Of a stretch of DNA of 64,000 nucleotides, positions 10,196-21,976 are shown one piece after another. The stretch comes from Musa acuminata AAA Group. Its lineage: Eukaryota > Streptophyta > Magnoliopsida > Zingiberales > Musaceae. Positions within the stretch are counted from its first letter, which is position 1; the number at the start of each line of letters is the position of its first letter. The notes under the pieces are model-generated. The model searched no databases, was not told where the DNA came from, and saw only the letters and a list, made by a program, of their open reading frames with translations. The stretch spans positions 23,839,501 to 23,903,500 of the forward strand of contig NC_088355.1 of assembly GCF_036884655.1 (NCBI RefSeq), read 5' to 3'. The position numbers and the translations under genes are program-made.

Positions 10196-13100
10196 GAACA
10201 AAAGGGGCAAATTTACTAGCAAAAGCAGGAGAGAAAATGAATATGAAGATAGTAACAAGAGGTTTAAGACATCTGGATTTGAGAAAAGGAAACCATTGGG
10301 GAGGACTCAGTTATGTGCAAAATGTGGATTAAATCATGAAACAAGTCGGTGTTTTCGGGTGACTGGAGCATGTTTTGGTTGTGGAAAGCTAGGTCATCAA
10401 ATAAGAGATTGCCCAGTGAACAGGAAGAAAGAGCCACTGTCTCCTAGACCCTCAGTCCATGCTAGAGTGTACGCTATCACTGAACACTCTAAATCAGTAG
10501 TGGAAGGTATTCTTCATGTTTCTAAAAGAAATGCAAAAGTTTTGTTTGATCCCGGCTCCAACTTATCTTTTGTTTCACAATACTTTGCTTGTCACTTGGA
10601 TATTCTACCTAAACCCCTGGATTATATGTTATATGTAACAACTGCTGTTGGAGATTCATTGGCAACAAACTTGGTCTACCCATCTTGTTTGATCTCTATT
10701 GGAGACCACGAACTCCTTGCTGATTTGATTCTCCTAGAGATCCAGGGTTTTGATATTATACTTGGCATGGATTGGTTATCTTCTCATCACGCTAGTATTG
10801 ATTGTTACAAAAAAATAATTACTTTCTGCATACCAGATCAGCCTATATTTTTCTTTGAGGGCATTAAGCATGATTTGCCTCCTTGCTTGATATCAGCACT
10901 TCAAGTTTATCGTCTTATGCAGAAAGGTTGTTTTTGTTATATGGTGTGTGTAAAGGAGCATTCAAATCAGGAAACTCACCTAGATGAAATTTCAGTGGTC
11001 AAAGAATTCCCTGATGTATTTCCAGATGACTTGCCTGGTTTACCTCTAGATAGAGAGGGTGAATTTGCTATTGATCTAGTTCCCAATACAACCCCAATAT
11101 CTAAGCCTCCCTACAGAATGGCACCACTCGAGCTAGAAGAGTTAAAGAAGCAAATACAAGAATTATTAGATAAGGGTTTCATACGACCCAGTGTATCTCC
11201 ATGGGGTGCTCCGGTACTATTAGTGAAGAAGAAGGATGGAACATTGAGGCTTTGTATTGATTATAGACAGTTGAATCAGGTGACCATCAAAAACAAATAT
11301 CCCATACCTAGAATTGATGATTTGTTTGATCAACTGCAGGGTGCACAAGTATTCTCTAAGATTGACCTGAGGTCAGGTTACTATCAGTTGAAGATCAAGG
11401 AGGAGGATATTTCAAAAACAGCTTTCAGAACTCGAAATGGTCATTATGAATTCTTAGTGATGCCTTTTGGTCTGACAAATGCCCCTGCAGCTTTTATGGA
11501 ACTAATGAATAGGATATTTTAACCGCTCTTGGATATCTGTGTAATTGTATTTCTTGATGACATATTGGTGTATTCAAAGAGTAATCAGGAGCATGAGGAA
11601 CACTTGAGAGATGTGTTGTCCATACTAAGAGAAAAGAAGTTGTATGCGAAGTTTAGCAAATGTGAATTTTGGTTGAACGAAGTTGCTTTCTTAGGCCATG
11701 TGATTTCAGGGAAGGGTATATCTGTTGATCCAAGGAAAATAGAAGCTGTAGTTGAATGGGAAGTACCAACAAATGTAACAGAAGTTCGAAGCTTTTTGGG
11801 CATGGCAGGTTATTACAGGAGATTTGTGGAGGGATTTTCTCGAATCGCTCAACCTCTCACCAAACTCACTAAGAAGAATATGAAATTTGTATGGGGTGAT
11901 GATTGTGAGCAAAGTTTTCAAGAGTTAAAAAGAAGATTGACTAGTGCCCCTATTCTCACTATTCCAAGTTGTAGTGAGGGATTTGTAGTTTATACTGATG
12001 CTTCAAGAAAAGGCCTAGGATGTGTTTTGATGCAGGAAGGGAGAGTAATTGCTTATGCTTCTAGGCAACTTAAAGGTTATGAATTGAATTATCCAACTCA
12101 TGATTTGGAATTGGCAGCAATTATTTTTGCTCTAAAGATTTGGAGACATTATTTGTATGGCCGACAGTTTGAAATCTTTACTCATTACAAGAGTTTAAAA
12201 TATATTTTCACTCAGAAGGAGTTAAACATGAGGCAGAGAAGATGGATAAAACTTCTGAAGGATTATGATTGTGTCATCCGTTATCACCCGGGCAAAGCCA
12301 ATGTTGTAGCTGATGCACTTAGTAAGAAATCTACAAGTTTTATGGCTAGTTTGGTCGTGAAGCAATGGAAGTCATTAGAAGAAAATTTTGATTTGAAAGC
12401 TTTGAGGAAAGAGCAAGACTCGATGATATTGATGGCCTCTATTCAAGTGCAATCCGATCTTATTCAACAAATTAAGGAAGGACAATTACGAGATCCACAT
12501 TTAATCTACTTGAGGAATGAAGTAGAAAAGGAATTGAAGCCACAATTTCAAGTTTCAAAGGATGGTCTATTGAGATTTGGGGAGAGGGTATGTATACCAA
12601 ATGAACCAGATATCAAGAATAAAATCCTAAAGGAAAGTCATACTTCAAAGTACACCATACATCCTGGGAGCACTAAGATGTATAGAGATCTTCAAAGTCA
12701 TTATTGGTGGGAAGGCATGAAGAAGGAAATTGCAATGTATGTTTCAAAATGTTTGACTTGTCAGCAAATCAAAGTAGAACACCAAAGACCTGGAGGGTTG
12801 TTACAACCTTTAGATATTCCTGAATGGAAATGGGAATGCATTACTATGAATTTTGTTTCAGGACTACCCAGAACCTCTAAAAAGCATGATGCTATTTGGG
12901 TTATCATTGATAGGTTAACAAAATCTGCACATTTCCTACCGATTAATATGACTTATTCGCTTGATAGACTTGCATATTTATATGTTAATGAAATAGTAAG
13001 ACTTCATGGTATTCCAAAGGAGATTATATCTGATAGAGACTCCAGATTTCTCTCTAGATTCTGGAGAAGATTGCAGGAGTCGATGGGCACTAAAGTTAAG

Positions 13101-13889
13101 TTTAGTACTGCATATCATCCTCAGACTGATGGTCAGTCAGAAAGAACAATTCAAACACTTGAGGATTTGCTTAGAGCCTATGTTATGGATTGGAAAGGTG
13201 AATGGGATAAGGATATTTCACTTGTTGAGTTCACGTATAATAATAGTTATCATTCAAGTATTCAGATGGCTCCTTGTGAAGCTTTATATGGGCGAAAGTG
13301 CATAACACCTATATGTTGGGAGGAAGTTGGTGACAGAAAGCTGTTAGCACCGGACAAGGTACAAGAAACTTCCGAGAAAATTCAAGTTATAAGGAAAAGG
13401 TTAAAAACTGCTCAAAGTCGTCAAAAGAGTTATGCCGACAATAGAAGACGAGATATTGAGTTTGAAGTCGGAGATTTTGTATTCTTAAAAGTCTCCCCTT
13501 CTAAAGGCATTATAAGGTTTGGGAAGAAAGGAAAATTAAGCCCAAGATTTATTGGACCTTTTGAGGTTCTTGAGAGGGTTGGTTCTGTCGCTTACAGGAT
13601 TGCCTTACCACCAGCATTGAGCCATGTCCATGATATATTTCATGTCTCGATGATTCGAAAGTATATGTATGACACTTCTCACATCATTAAGTATGAGCTG
13701 GCGGAGATCGATAAAGATTTATCCTATGTGGAAGAGCCTATTCAGATTATTGATAAGAAAGAAAAAGTCCTAAGGAATCGGGTCATTCCACTGGTTCAAG
13801 TAATTTGGAGACATCATTCTGGAGCGGAGACAACTTGGGAGCTAGAAGAGGAAATGAAAAAGGTGTATCATCGTCTTTTCATCGAATAG
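10196..13889 (+). pseudogene. Tekay/Del-like gag-pol polyprotein, 5'-truncated and inactivated
   Basis: Domains in order: a CCHC knuckle ([14 protein letters not shown], about 10376-10417), protease (about 10540), RT (about 11150-11700), RNase H (about 11980-12330), integrase with an HHCC zinc finger (about 12640-12770) and catalytic core, and a C-terminal chromodomain (about 13720-13880). An in-frame TAA at 11520-11522 splits RT just before its FLDD box. Key residues are altered. The protease motif is D-P-G. The third RNase H acidic site reads FTHYKSLK where FTDHKSLK is usual. The first integrase Asp is Asn (MNFVSGLP where MDF is usual). The second Asp (SDRDS) and the Glu (GQSERT) are present. 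The product would be dead even without the stop. The first ATG of the open frame lies in the LINE-C tail and is not a real start. Confidence 0.87.
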
Positions 13890-13925
13890 AGGTACGATAA
13901 ATTTAGAGGACTAAAATTTTCTTTT

Positions 13926-15164
13926 AAGGGGGGGAGAGTGTAACACCCCTCATTTCCGAATGTTCATATAAATTTTTGGGGATAATGTAAGCATCTATTT
14001 TAATTGACAAAAGAAATAGAGTATGGATTAGAGGTAACTTATTTTTAAGATTTGGGAGATCTGTTCAAAAAAAAAAAAAGAATCTGAGGACCTATATGTA
14101 AACCCTAAGGACCTAATCGTGAATATGATAAAAACAAAGACTAATCTGCAAAATGCACCAAATGACAAATCCCACCGCTTAAGCTTCTCTGCCTTCGTTC
14201 TTAAGGAAGCAGAGAAGGCAGCTCGTGGGTGATCAGGGAAAGAAAGAAAGAAAGAAGAAGAAGAAGAAGAAGAAGAGAAACAAAAAATTGGGGCTTTTGG
14301 GGTTCTTGCTTTAATCTTTTCACTTCGGGTCAAAATTTTCAAAGGCAAGTGTTCTAACCCCATCCTACAGAAGTATTAGCCTCTGTTTTTATGTTGATTC
14401 AAAATAAATTGGAAGATTTCTATTTAGAAACTGATATGTCTCTCTTTGGACTTAAAACCATGGATTCTGAAATATTTTCGGTATACTGACCCCTATACAC
14501 TGTTTCGGCTATAAGATTTAGCACAACATGTGAATTCAGGCAGTAACTATTTTGTTTGTAATTATACTATTATGTCATTCTTTTGACACTGATTTTGTAG
14601 AATTTGGACACCGAATACTTACCCAAACATTTTTCTCAAATGAGACTATAGACGCTGTAAAACAGAGTTCAAGATTTTTGACCTATCGATACTAAAATAC
14701 CTATAACTCCCTGTTAAAAATTCTGATTTGTACCAAACTGATTTTATTTGAAACTAGATTTGAAAATATTTCTTTTGACATACAGTTTGGAAATTTTGGA
14801 ATTCAATTGCCTACCCTATTATCTGTTGATTCCGACCCTATAAATTCTGCAAAACAGTGATTGTGATTTTGACCTTGTGTTACCAAATCTGAGGTAACAC
14901 TGTGTTGGGAGCCCTGTTTCATATGAAATCTGTTCCACCCGAATATAGATTGATATATGGTTCGACCATAGTCTTCTTATGAGTATTGGAGCATAATTGT
15001 TATTCTGAAATATTTGTTTGATGTGCCACTAGAATTCTGTCTGAAATCGAGCTTTGGTCGATTTCGCATATTCTGTTCCATTCCTTTGGATACTTGAATT
15101 CGTCAATCCTTCTTATTTGAATTGAGCTAACTATAATTGGATTCCCTGTACACTCTTGCTTCCA
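13926..15164 (+). repeat. Polypurine tract and left half of the Tekay-like 3' LTR
   Basis: A G-rich purine tract directly precedes TGTAACACCCC at 13939. The LTR runs on with no ORF worth reporting until LINE-D's poly(T) at 15165. The rest is at 22402-23783. An AAG/AAAG microsatellite lies at about 14240-14278. Confidence 0.8.
14240..14278 (+). repeat. AAAG/AAG purine microsatellite inside the LTR
   Basis: gaaagaaagaaag grades into (aag)n. It is a simple repeat with no coding role. Confidence 0.8.
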
Positions 15165-15345
15165 TTTTTTTTTTGGTAAGTAAAGTAAAATTCATTATGT
15201 GTAAAGTTTCTACAAATAGCTTTATCTATACAAGTCATAGACAAAGCCAAGTAACTCATAGAGTGCTAATGCGATAGTTATGACTACACATGCTGTAGAC
15301 TATAACTATCTGTGGGTACATTATTTGGCATCATTCCCAAGATCT

Positions 15346-18300
15346 TTAGCTAATAGCAAAATTAAATTTGATAAAAATATCTTTTTCTCTTCGGGTGAAG
15401 TGCTCGGTTTTGAGTTCATGCTCCATACAGGATCTTGAGTCTCTAATAATCTCTTTCAAGAGCTGAGCATTGTTTGTGTGTTGACATTCAAAGATTCTAT
15501 TACATCTCTCCTTCCACATCCACCAAATAGCACATCTGAAAATAACCTTTGCCAGTTGTGTAAGAGGCCCTTTTCTTGAGAAACATTGCATAAGGTCGCC
15601 TAGTTCTTGGTGCAAGTTTGGTTGCGGCAGTCTATTGAGTTCAAATCGCTGGAGAATCTCCTTCCATATCCATTTTGTATAATCACAAGCAAAATAGAGG
15701 TGGTCAACAGTTTCTTCTTGTTGCAAACAAAGGGAGCATCGGTTAACATGATAGATACCTCTTCTTTTCATATTGTCTATTGTAGGTAGTTTATTGAGGA
15801 GGGCCTGCCATGTACATAAGGAGTGTCTTTGTGATCCCGGTCGATCCCATGTCCAACTGCTTGGGACCCACTTGTTATTTCTTTGCCTAATTTGATTCCA
15901 TGCGGATGTGGCACTAAATTTACCATTGTCATGAGGCCAAATAAGTATATCTGAAGAGTTGTTCCTGATTCGAATAGCTATGATAGTCGGCCAAAGTGAT
16001 AACATTTCAGGAGAAATAGGATTAGGGAGACACCAAGTACCGTTAGCGATGAACTCGGAAACCTTCCAATCTTTGGGAGCCCCAAGATCTTTTCGTACTC
16101 TGTCGCCATATAATTGAAATATACTCTTCCCATTCACCCAAGGATCGTACCACATATTAGTACTAGTTCCAGAAGAGATTGCATACGAAATGTGTTTGAT
16201 TAGCCAATTCCTTGCCTTTAAAATTCCTTTCCAAGCTGCAGAGTGGTATGTTCTTGTTGAAATTTCCCATATTGATTCCTTTGAGAGATACTTAGCAGAA
16301 ACCCAATGTGACCATAAGGAACATTTGTTTTGCAAAAGATCCCACAATTGTTGTACCAAACATGCTTGATTCCAATCTCTAGTATTTCTCAAATTTAGCC
16401 CCCCTTCATCTTTCGGTTTGCAAATACTATCCCAATTTACCATATGCATTGCCTTATCATTTGTGCCATTCCAAAAGAAGTTCATTAATAACCGTTCAAT
16501 ATCTTGGAGAAGTCCAGCAGGCAGAAGAAATGCATTACACCAATATATAGAGTAGGAGTGCAATACCGAACGGATGAGTTCGAGTCGTCCTACTTTTGAT
16601 AGAAACCTATTTTTCCAAGAAGAAATTCTATTCTTTATTTTTTGCAAGATAGGTTGACAGTGGGTTTTGTGAATGCCTGTGGATATGAGCGGGAGACCCA
16701 AATAAGGAACTGGCAAGCTTCCTTCACTAACCCCCAAAGTTTGTGAAATAAAGACCTTATCCTCAACGTAAGGGCTCATATATACTTTACTTTTCACATG
16801 ATTTAACTGAAGTCCAGAAACCATACCAAAGTCATTCATAATAGTAGCCAGGTTCTTTACTGAAGTTGGTTCATTTTGGAGAAAGATAAGTAAGTCATCT
16901 GCAAATGTTATATGTGATATATGAACAGAACCAGCACTGGGTACCTTAATGCTGTCATTTAAGACTGCGTGTTCCAACATACAGCTAAGTCCTTCCATCG
17001 CAATAGTAAAGAGATACGGAGAGAGTGGATCACCTTGTCGGATGCCATTCGTGCTCCCAAAAAAACCAATAGGTGAGCCATTAAAGAGTATCGAAAACTT
17101 TGGAGTTTCTAGGCAAGATTGAATCCAATTAATCCATTGCTGTGGGAAGTTCATATCAAGGAGCATCTTATAGATAAATTTCCTATTAACTGAATCAAAG
17201 GCTTTCCTTAGATCAGCTTTAATGCAGATTTTTGTCCCTCTTGCTTTTGAATGCAAATCTTTGACCAAGTCATTAGCAAGCAAAATGTTATGATGTATAC
17301 TTCTCCCTTTGATGAAAGCAGCTTGATTTGGGCTAATGATCTTGTGTAATACCTTTTGCATTCTATTTGCCAATACTTTGGAGATGATCTTGTATATAAA
17401 GTTGCATAAAGATATGGGTCGATAGTTCTCTAGTGAATCAGCCCCTGCATTCTTCGGAATTAAAGAAATAAAAGTGCAATTCATCTCTCTAAGAATATGA
17501 CCTGAAGAGAAAAAATGTTGGCAAGCTTTGATCACATCATTTCCAATAATAGACCAAGCAGTTTGGTAAAATTCAGCTGGAAATCCATCTGGACCTGGGC
17601 TTTTGTGCTTTGGTGACTTAAAGACAACACATACAATTTCGTCATCTGTAATTGGGGCATTGAGGATTGAAATAGCTTCCGAATCAAGTTTTCTAGTCGG
17701 CTCCACATGAATGTTATTAGGTTTCCCAGCTTGATTGAGTAAGGAATAAAAAAATTGCTCTGTGTGTGCTTTAATCTCATCTAAATTCTCAATAAGATTA
17801 TCATCTTTGTCTCTGCATTTGCTGATACGGTTAACAGCCCTTCGAGTAGCAATTGAAGCATAGAAAAATTTAGTATTGGAATCCCCTAGTGTAAGCCAAT
17901 GTTGTCGAGACTTCTGCTTTGCAAAACTTTCCTCCTGTTTTAAGGCTTGCATGAAGTTATTTCTGGCTTCCGTCTCTTTGTAGATAATATTTTCATCATT
18001 TGGCTGAAGTTGCAGCTCATGTTGCAATGACATTAGTTCCTTTCTGCAAAATTGAACTCTGGTGGTAATATTGCCAAAGGTATTTGTATTCCACTCCTTT
18101 AGTGCTGCTTTACAGGCTTTGAGCTTTTGACATAAGATGTAAGGGGGAGATCCATGCACATTAACATTCCAAGCAGATCTGATAACATCAAGAAATTGAG
18201 GATGAGTACTCCACATGTTAAAGAATCTAAACGGTTTCTTGCCTCTTGGTGTCGCTTTTTCTGCGTGTATATACATTAAAGAATGGTCAGAAAACAAAGG

Positions 18301-18969
18301 AGCACCATACTCAAGAAGTGAATCTGGGTAAACTGTTAACCATTCATGGTTAATCAAACACCTATCAAGTCGAGCCATTATTTTTCTGTTAGCAGCACCT
18401 TGATTACTCCAGGAGAGCCAATTACCCACAGATTTCATATCAAACAATGCTGCAGTGTCAATGTAATCATTAAAACTTTGAAGCTGACTTTCTGAAAGTT
18501 GTCTACCCCCCCCCACTTTTTCATTTGTGTACCGAACAGTATTAAAGTCTCCAAGAACAATCCAAGGTACATTGAGACAGCCATTTACAATATTAGTCAG
18601 GTCAGACCAAAGAGTATTTCTTTCTTGCATACTGTTTGAAGCATATATACCAGTGAAATTGAATTGACAGCCATTCTTTTTATCCTCTACCTTAAGATGA
18701 ATGAATTGATCAGTAGCAGAAATAAACCAAGCATTAATAGAGTTAGGATTCCATAAGACCCATATTCTACCAAAAGTTTCATTTGAGTCATTGGTAAACA
18801 GTTCTGCGTCCGGCCATATTAAATTCTTTTGAGCTTGAACGCGCGATTGTTTAATTTTCGTTTCCACTAGAATAACAATATCACATGCGGCAGACTTGAT
18901 TATTCTGTTGAGCTCCCGACATTTCTCCGACTTATTAAGTCCGCGAACATTCCAGCATGTTATCTTCAT
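15346..18969 (-). CDS. LINE-D ORF2: uninterrupted endonuclease-reverse transcriptase (1207 aa)
   Basis: This is the only full-length open ORF2 in the window. It makes the nick-and-copy enzyme of the LINE. The endonuclease domain has WNVRGL, VETK, GDFN and SDHS. The RT has SPGPDGF, the RQGDP block and FADD. The zf-RVT region has the CSLC…HLYFAC pattern. It is one residue longer than its siblings because a C6 run (G6 in sense) is C9 at about 18506-18514, which adds a Gly (VGGGRQL) without shifting frame. The ATG at 18969 lies 38 bp after the ORF1 stop. All catalytic motifs I can recognise are present, so the enzyme could be active. However, the element lacks its 5' UTR and has a broken ORF1, so it may not be transcribed. 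Confidence 0.92.
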   Translation of the reverse strand: MKITCWNVRGLNKSEKCRELNRIIKSAACDIVILVETKIKQSRVQAQKNLIWPDAELFTNDSNETFGRIWVLWNPNSINAWFISATDQFIHLKVEDKKNGCQFNFTGIYASNSMQERNTLWSDLTNIVNGCLNVPWIVLGDFNTVRYTNEKVGGGRQLSESQLQSFNDYIDTAALFDMKSVGNWLSWSNQGAANRKIMARLDRCLINHEWLTVYPDSLLEYGAPLFSDHSLMYIHAEKATPRGKKPFRFFNMWSTHPQFLDVIRSAWNVNVHGSPPYILCQKLKACKAALKEWNTNTFGNITTRVQFCRKELMSLQHELQLQPNDENIIYKETEARNNFMQALKQEESFAKQKSRQHWLTLGDSNTKFFYASIATRRAVNRISKCRDKDDNLIENLDEIKAHTEQFFYSLLNQAGKPNNIHVEPTRKLDSEAISILNAPITDDEIVCVVFKSPKHKSPGPDGFPAEFYQTAWSIIGNDVIKACQHFFSSGHILREMNCTFISLIPKNAGADSLENYRPISLCNFIYKIISKVLANRMQKVLHKIISPNQAAFIKGRSIHHNILLANDLVKDLHSKARGTKICIKADLRKAFDSVNRKFIYKMLLDMNFPQQWINWIQSCLETPKFSILFNGSPIGFFGSTNGIRQGDPLSPYLFTIAMEGLSCMLEHAVLNDSIKVPSAGSVHISHITFADDLLIFLQNEPTSVKNLATIMNDFGMVSGLQLNHVKSKVYMSPYVEDKVFISQTLGVSEGSLPVPYLGLPLISTGIHKTHCQPILQKIKNRISSWKNRFLSKVGRLELIRSVLHSYSIYWCNAFLLPAGLLQDIERLLMNFFWNGTNDKAMHMVNWDSICKPKDEGGLNLRNTRDWNQACLVQQLWDLLQNKCSLWSHWVSAKYLSKESIWEISTRTYHSAAWKGILKARNWLIKHISYAISSGTSTNMWYDPWVNGKSIFQLYGDRVRKDLGAPKDWKVSEFIANGTWCLPNPISPEMLSLWPTIIAIRIRNNSSDILIWPHDNGKFSATSAWNQIRQRNNKWVPSSWTWDRPGSQRHSLCTWQALLNKLPTIDNMKRRGIYHVNRCSLCLQQEETVDHLYFACDYTKWIWKEILQRFELNRLPQPNLHQELGDLMQCFSRKGPLTQLAKVIFRCAIWWMWKERCNRIFECQHTNNAQLLKEIIRDSRSCMEHELKTEHFTRREKDIFIKFNFAIS

Positions 18970-19007
18970 TAGTAATAAACAAATGAAAAGGTAGTAAGGT
19001 ATTCATC

Positions 19008-20294
19008 CTACGACTTTGGATGGATTGTACCATCCTTTTTCTTATCCTTCGGTTTTGTATTTTCTTCCCGTACAATATCCTTACCTTTTATGGCTTTATT
19101 CCTATATTTATCCACTTCATCTACAGCTTGCAGATTTTTAAACTTTAAAGTACCTTGAATCATGTGGTCTTGATTGGCAGGGTTTGTTGAAGCTCGATAA
19201 GATTGTTGCAGCACAATATCCTGGATAGTACTTGTTGGAGCAGCGTGGCTAGAGGGGTTTGTTGGGGCATGAGTTTGTTGAGTCGGAATATCCTTGTTGG
19301 CGATGTTTGTTGTGGCCTGAGTTTGTTGAGGAAGAATATCGTTGCTAGCGAGATTTGCTTGGGCCTGAGTTCGTTGAGCTATTGTGGATGGATCCGATGA
19401 TATTAGAAGAGATGAAGTTCCTGACTTATGTTTCTCCTGTCCACTAGTACCATGGGAAACCTCTGTTGTGGAAGGCTCTGACATTATAGGAAGAGATAAA
19501 GTTTTGGAATTGTCCTTCTGTCCGCGGTGCTTTCCTTACGAGTCGGAATGCTCAATAGTTTTCGCCACCATCGGTGCTACTGCCATTAGAGAAGAATCAC
19601 TTTGTTGCTGAGGTGCTTGACGTGGTCGATAGACCTTTGTGGTTGGTTGTGGGGTTTGCTGACAAGCTCCATTTGCATGACCAAAAGATAAGCAACGCTG
19701 ACATCGTTGTGGCTTCCAGGAATATGAGACATGTACCTTCCGAGTGTTCCCGTCAAGATCGCGATAGAAAACTTCATTAGGAAGATCTTCATCGGAAGAA
19801 ACCAGCACACATGCTCGTGCAAATGCTAATCTCGTCTGAGCTGCTGTTGCTTTGTCGATGTAGAGTGGCTGTCCCAGAGTGCTGCATAACTTTGCAATAA
19901 AACGTCGACTCCAAAGATGTAGAGGCAGTCCTTGAAAGGATACCCATAATGGAATAGACTGTAGGCTATCTAACTCCAAACGGACATCAGGAGACCAACG
20001 TCGTAAAATCATTGGATGACCGCGGATAGTCCAGAATCCTTCGAGGATTCGTTGCAAATCTTCTTCAGAGTATAGCTTGCAAACAAAGAATCCGTTCTCC
20101 AGCATATGAAGATCAAATGACGATATTCCCCATCGAGTTTTGATAAATGAGGATAATGGGAAATAAGATGTTTTGAGACCTACCACATAGCCAACAATCG
20201 CCATTGACCATGTCTCAATAAGCTCTGCTGAATCAGCAGTCTCGTATACAGCAATCTTCTTATCAGCCTGAACTTCTGGCGTAATGAATTCCAA
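19008..20294 (-). pseudogene. LINE-D ORF1: 5'-truncated, one nonsense codon
   Basis: The DUF4283-like domain (…EFITPEVQADKK… onward) and the CCHC knuckle (CQRCLSFGHANGAC, spacing CX2CX4HX4C) are present. The first 70 or so codons are missing because the element begins at about 20294. The apparent Met at 20318 comes from the copia flank. A Gln codon is TAA at 19536-19538, right after …TIEHSDS. The remainder (Gln/Thr-rich linker and basic tail) stays open to the stop at 19008-19010. Two lesions therefore disable this ORF1, while the ORF2 next to it is open. Confidence 0.88.
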
Positions 20295-20379
20295 GCATGT
20301 CCCAACAAAACTTGGCAATCACCTTGGCATGTCCCAACAAAACTTGCTCCTCCTTCTTCACAAAAGCCCCAACGGGCAA

Positions 20380-21945
20380 TCACCAACAATGAACACCAAT
20401 CAAGTCCAAGCACTGCTTGAACTTGTAAACCGGAAGAGGCTTCGTAAGCATATCAACTGGATTGTCCTTCGTATGAATTTTCTGAACAAGGACTTTTCCC
20501 TCAGCAATCAACCACTTAGCGGAATTATCACAAGAAACTGCATCTGAATAGGAAGTAGGCTCACCAACTTCACTTGTTTCTTCTGCAACAGACAAAGCAT
20601 ATGCAACCAAATTTGCATACCTTTGTGGTGGTCGAATATTTCTTATATGACGCATATGCCATAATTTGGTGATGTCAGAATCAGACAATGATGATGACGA
20701 AACTGCAACTGAACCTGTGACAGTAGTTCCATGCAGAATATACAAGCTACCAGACCTACAAGCTTTCATAACAATAAGGGCATTTCTAGAAACTTTCATA
20801 ACTCCACCTTCAGCTGTGTATTTACACCCAAGGGCCTCTAGGGTGCCTAAAAAGATGAGATTCTTTTTCAAATCAGGAACATGTCTAACATTTGTGAGCG
20901 TCCTCACAATACCATCATGCATTTTAATTCGGATTGTTCCTCTACCAACAACATCACATGCGGCATTATTGCCCATCAAAACAATTCCACCATTACTAGA
21001 TTCATATGTGGAAAACAAATCCCTATTGGGACACATGTGATAAGAACAACCTGAATCTAAAATCCATTCATTTTTAGACTTTGTCCTGTCATCAGTAGCA
21101 AAGAAAATATTTCCAAAATTCTCATCAGATGCTACACTAGCTTCAGCGGATTCAATAGTTTTCTCAACAAATTTTTCCTTTTGCTTTAATTTATTTTTCA
21201 ATTTAAAGCAATCAATCTTAATGTGCCCCATTTTATGACAATATCTGCATTCCAAATTTCTATGTCTGGATTTAGATCTAGATTTAGATCTACTACTGTC
21301 AAATTCTCTTTTATCCATTTTATCCCTGACAACCAGACCCTCAGCCTGATTTCCTCTACTTTCCCCAGTGATATCTCTGTCTATTTGCTCCTTAGATTTT
21401 AGTGCAGATTTAATTTCCTGATACGAAACTGTTTCTTTTCCATAAATCAAAGTATCACGGAAATGCTTAAAAGATTGGGGAAGAGAACACAAGAGCAACA
21501 AAGCCTTATCCTCATCATCAATTTTTGCATCTATATTCTCTAAATCCATAACCAAAGAATCAAACTTATCAAGATGCGAGAGTATAGATGTACCTTCAAC
21601 CATCAGAAGCATATACAGACTCTGCTTCAAGTAGAGACGATTCTCCACTGTCCTCTTCATGTACAAGGCTTTAAGTTTGTCCCACATGCTCTTAGCCGTA
21701 GTCTCCATAGCTACCTCCCGTAAAACCTCATCAGAAAGATTTAGAATGATGCTGGATCGGGCCTTCTTATCCATACCCGCAAGATCTTCCTTTGACGTAC
21801 CATCTGGAATGTTCTCAGCACCCTGAAGTACCAAATCAACTCCGTCTTGAACCAGAATGGCCTCCATCTTGAGTTGCCACATGCCGAAGTTGACATTTCT
21901 GTCGAATTTCTCGACAACGATCTTTGATATTGTCATTGTTACCAA
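20380..21945 (-). CDS. Deleted copia polyprotein: gag and protease fused in frame to the RNase H C-terminus (521 aa)
   Basis: The gag region (residues 1 to about 225) is of the UBN2 type. A CCHC knuckle ([14 protein letters not shown]) sits near 232. The protease has an intact LDSG site near 297. The pre-integrase motif (LWHMR) near 424 is followed at once by text that normally links integrase to RT ([14 protein letters not shown]). After [14 protein letters not shown] it jumps to the RNase H end ([17 protein letters not shown]). At least two internal deletions are needed, yet the frame is open from end to end. Such a protein could still build particles and cleave itself but cannot copy or integrate DNA. 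The start is the first ATG after the PBS. Short insertions or splicing could be alternative explanations for the joins. Confidence 0.85.
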   Translation of the reverse strand: MVTMTISKIVVEKFDRNVNFGMWQLKMEAILVQDGVDLVLQGAENIPDGTSKEDLAGMDKKARSSIILNLSDEVLREVAMETTAKSMWDKLKALYMKRTVENRLYLKQSLYMLLMVEGTSILSHLDKFDSLVMDLENIDAKIDDEDKALLLLCSLPQSFKHFRDTLIYGKETVSYQEIKSALKSKEQIDRDITGESRGNQAEGLVVRDKMDKREFDSSRSKSRSKSRHRNLECRYCHKMGHIKIDCFKLKNKLKQKEKFVEKTIESAEASVASDENFGNIFFATDDRTKSKNEWILDSGCSYHMCPNRDLFSTYESSNGGIVLMGNNAACDVVGRGTIRIKMHDGIVRTLTNVRHVPDLKKNLIFLGTLEALGCKYTAEGGVMKVSRNALIVMKACRSGSLYILHGTTVTGSVAVSSSSLSDSDITKLWHMRHIRNIRPPQRYANLVAYALSVAEETSEVGEPTSYSDAVSCDNSAKWLIAEGKVLVQKIHTKDNPVDMLTKPLPVYKFKQCLDLIGVHCW

Positions 21946-21961
21946 AAGATCCCAGAACCAG

Positions 21962-21973
21962 GCTCTGATACCA
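21962..21973 (-). promoter_or_regulatory. Primer binding site, initiator-Met tRNA type
   Basis: The minus strand reads TGGTATCAGAGC three bases after the LTR terminus …TCTAACA. This is the usual plant copia primer site. Confidence 0.9.
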
Positions 21974-21976
21974 GTT

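Larger units (their letters stand above)
15165..20294 (-). mobile_element. LINE-D: L1-type LINE with an open ORF2, truncated in ORF1
   Basis: On the minus strand it runs from ORF1 (20294) through ORF2 to a poly(A) tail, seen as T10 at 15165-15174. The left flank is the Tekay-like LTR and the right flank is the 3' end of a deleted copia. No target duplication joins them, so the insertion probably removed sequence on the LINE 5' side, including the copia 3' LTR. It is the only copy here with an unbroken ORF2. Confidence 0.9.

Noticed and set aside
11585..11921. Antisense frames of about 70 codons inside gypsy pol
   Set aside because: Shadows of the strongly coding opposite strand.
15607..15789. 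A 60-codon frame (MVQVWLRQSIEFK…) seen antisense to ORF2 in many copies
   Set aside because: It recurs only because the LINE recurs. It is the reverse of the zf-RVT coding region and has no own signals.
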